DNA of 64,000 bases from Margaritifera margaritifera (Eukaryota > Mollusca > Bivalvia > Unionida > Margaritiferidae). Location: assembly GCA_029931535.1 (NCBI GenBank), contig JAQPZY010000602.1, forward strand, positions 1 to 64,000, given 5' to 3'. Below the pieces are notes generated by a model. That model saw only the letters and a program-made list of their open reading frames with translations. It did not search any database and was not told the origin of the DNA. This document shows, piece after piece, positions 61,221 through 64,000 of this stretch. The number at the start of each line of letters is the position of its first letter. The first letter of the stretch is position 1. A program made the position numbers and the translations under genes.

Positions 61221-61926
61221 TTGTGTCACACGTGTTACGAAACCTGTAATCAATGTAAATCCTGCCGTCACGATGACGAAAAGCGCGCTTTACATGAATA
61301 TGGGTTGGTGTGGAATTGCTCCACGCTCTCGATTGTGGAATAATGATTATTACAAATATACAAAGTCAAGAACCTTCCCACCACAAATGATTACTAGCAT
61401 GACTAATCGGTACCAGTGATTGTTTCGATATACGCCAACGACTTCCAAACCTTGAAACAAAAAGCTAGCTATTCAAAGTGATGTCACACAGAAGAATAGA
61501 AAGAAAAACACATTCAAGCGACGGTGCCAATCAATGAAGGGAATCAAACTGGAACACGTCAAGTTAAATGAGGGAAGATGGGCTTTTGCCAAAGTCATGT
61601 TGAATTTGTTGCGGTCAATACATACAAGCTCAGTACTCAATTAAGCCAAAGATGGAATACTTTCGGATCCAAGTCGATACTTTCAGTTGTTAGGAGATAA
61701 TGGAAAACTCATCAAATACGTCGAAATCGTACAAGAAGATCTGGTTATAGTGAATTATAAACATAATCTCGACTTTGTCGAGCAAAACGAGTTTGTCAAC
61801 GTGATCGCCGGTGCTAACTTAACAAGCAACACCCTTTTGAAGTTGTACTTGGTTCTAGAACCTCTTGGTAACAGCATGCTTTACTTTGAAACAGACAGTT
61901 GTATATATATTGATAGTCCGGGATGA
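61221..61926 (+). pseudogene. Polinton/Maverick-type DNA polymerase B, C-terminal half remnant
   Basis: The plus strand encodes LCHTCYETCNQCKSCRHDDE-KRAL (from 61221), a Cys-rich block. KLNEGRWAFAKVMLNL follows (about 61570-61620), then VNYKHNLDFVEQNEFVNVIA and LEPLGNSMLYFETDS (61687-61926). The order matches the palm/thumb part of the same polymerase group. Motif C, normally YxDTDS, reads YFETDS (61882-61899), so the first catalytic Asp is Glu. Several frame changes and a stop at 61926 show decay. It points away from the N-terminal half at 60.1-60.5 kb, which is on the other strand. A (TA)n tract (61070-61100) and a 'atggatgg-atatttaacatgg' repeat (61100-61195) lie between. Confidence 0.7.
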
Positions 61927-61929
61927 TAT

Positions 61930-64000
61930 AACCAGCACATCGAAGACGAATGTTTTGGGCGTGGAAAAACGAACATCCAGAAGACATGTATTTGTGTATG
62001 GTTGCAGTATAGGAATCTCAATATCTCAATAGTTATATATAAACCAGGAACCAGGAACCAAATCACATGGAGGGTGGAGGAGGTCCATGAGGCCAATGTC
62101 AGTTACATACAGATGTTTGTTGTTGTCGTTGTTTTTGTTTTGTCTTTTACACATTATCCATCGATTTCTTTGAAAGCAAAGGAATAAACATGATACTGTT
62201 CAAAACTTGCATTTTCATGATCAATCGGACCAGAAAGAAACCATTGCCTCTTATAATAATAATCTGAATATTCAGACCCCGTTCATTTTTTAATTTAGGA
62301 TGCCTACTATTGAAAATTAAATTTTCAATGCGCAGTCTAAAAAGATGTGATCATCACATAATTATGTCATCGATATGATGTTAGTCATTGCACAAGGCTG
62401 TTGTAGCAGTATAGACTCATGGAGAGATTTAACATAAGACAACTCTATTGTCGATTTTTTAAAAATATTCTATTTAATATTTGATGCAAAAATAATGAAG
62501 AAAATGAACTTTTTTGTAACAAACCTGTTTGACACGGTTCGTGCCTTACAATTACCTTGAACATGTACTTGGCAGTTTTCAACATTCATTAATAATATTT
62601 TGTTTCTTTAAGAGGTTTAGAAATAGATAAAGAAAGATAGAACAACCGATTACACGAAAGACTAGTCTTACAAAGGCCGATTGATAAGACCAAATGTGAT
62701 GAACTAATTACTTACCCCATGTCTAATCTGTGTTGTATTGTAGTTTTATAAACCCATTAGAATTGATATAAGAGACACTCTACCTATCTATTTATTAGAC
62801 AAAAAACAGGTGCTAACACACAATTTTTGTTTTTAGCTCAGATGAAAACTAAACCAATTTCTTGTGAGTAAAGGATGTATGCATGTTGGGGGGAGGGGGG
62901 ACAGCAGTTCAAAAGTTCATTATCGGTTTATGTAGTGTTACATACAATATAAAATAACTCTGTTAAGAAGTGATTATAACATGATTGTGTTTACAGGCCA
63001 GAAGCAAAGCGTTGAACTTATTCCAAGGCATGCATATTTTATAAGGAATTATTGCCAATATAATATTCCTCCGGTCACAAAACAAAATTCAAATTTTCCT
63101 GTAAACTTAACCTTTGTATATGCTTAATTGTTTGAATTGATATAGCTCTTATGATTCGATCCCTCACCAAGTGATGTTTCACATATGTAGTACAGAAAAT
63201 GACAGATGGGTTTAATATATACAACATTCTCGTGCTATACTTCCTATACTACCTCCTCGAAGTATAACTTTACCGGGATATAATATATTCAAGACGTATT
63301 GTAGTTTCTTTTCTCAGATGACGTTTATTTTCGTCATGCATGATTTTCGTCCTTTATCCTCATCCTGGAAGTTATTAAAACAGTTTGGTTCTCATTTTAG
63401 TAGACATCTGATTAGATTGACTTAAGTCAGACTTAAATCTCATTCAATCAGATCACTGGTATGTTTACTCCAGTTTAAGCCAAGATCTAACTTCTGATGA
63501 AAACATACAGGCACGATGGCTAAGATTGAAGTCTGACTTTAACTTGAACAATCAAAAGTCTTAAATCTAGACTTAACGTTAAAGGTTATGTTGATTATAT
63601 TAGGGCGAGGTTATTCTGCATCTTGTTACTGACTATGATGCTGATGTTTTGCTTGGATATATATGCATGTGTTATATCTTATTGTATCTTCCGTTTTGCA
63701 TTTTTTTTTAGTATGTCTTTGTTTTTTAAAGATAAAGATGGATTGTAATTATGACCATCTTGACATGCGTACCCGAGTACGTATGTAATTTGATGCAACT
63801 ACTCATCCACCGTTCATAGTATAGACTTTAAAGTTTAGAATACGATTTTGAGTGGTCAGTTTAGATGTGCAAAACGGATTCAGAATTTTAACCAGCCGTC
63901 CTGATCGCAGCATTTGGGATGGTGGAAACATTTTTGCAGCTATCTATAATGGGTGGAGTGCAGGGATAACTACTGCTGCGCTGCAGACATCTAGATTTGC
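61930..64000. other. right-edge sequence without recognised features
   Basis: AT-rich sequence with no exon, LINE or repeat I can name. 63380-63600 has several short inverted 'agtcagacttaaatct' blocks (partner 'gaagtctgactttaact') that may be a decayed inverted repeat. Confidence 0.4.

Overview
This is animal nuclear DNA, AT-rich and intron-dominated, with no bacterial-style gene packing. The protein-coding exons, the CR1/I/Jockey-type LINEs, the tRNA-derived SINE ending in a gccgtaaaacacc-type tail, the Polinton-like polymerase remains and the many 100-150 bp tandem families together suggest a marine invertebrate. A mollusc, perhaps a bivalve, is my best guess; this rests on recognition, not on a search.

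The only convincing cellular gene is an ADAM10/Kuzbanian-type membrane metalloprotease (sheddase) on the minus strand. It runs from about 55.5 kb down past the left edge of the window. Seven spliced positions are supported: two alternative signal-peptide first exons (55391-55454 and 46238-46301), then exons at 33425-33569, 31130-31251, 29646-29826, 24155-24290 (or 24293), 19684-19863 and 9934-10132. Splice sites and phases agree from exon 1 to exon 6. These exons encode the signal peptide, the prodomain with two RxKR furin-type sites and a cysteine-switch-like Cys, and the first part of the catalytic domain. One exon between 19684 and 10132 was not found. The HExxH, disintegrin and membrane exons must lie left of the window.

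Layout. 1-9.9 kb: intron with tandem repeats and a LINE tail split by a TA-flanked DNA element. 10-19.7 kb: catalytic exon, then a long repeat-filled intron with a GC-rich compound palindrome at 18.75 kb. 19.7-33.6 kb: five prodomain/catalytic exons, with a Gag-endonuclease LINE lacking its RT (24.5-27.4 kb) and an RT fragment (27.8-28.6 kb) between them. 36.4-46.6 and 49.0-55.8 kb: two old diverged copies of one segment, each carrying its own first exon and upstream region. Copy A holds a large 34-bp satellite array and small DNA transposons; copy B holds a foldback element and a SINE. 56.5-58.7 kb: two LINE RT fragments. 58.8-60.1 kb: tandem repeats. 60.1-61.9 kb: two oppositely oriented halves of a decayed protein-primed DNA polymerase.

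Most noteworthy: the duplicated first exon and promoter; an apparent compensated frameshift inside the conserved GGTLGLAWVG stretch of the catalytic exon; the satellite grown inside a foldback element; and several transposon insertions whose target sites can be read from uninterrupted paralogous copies in the same window. No CRISPR array, rRNA or bona fide tRNA gene was seen.
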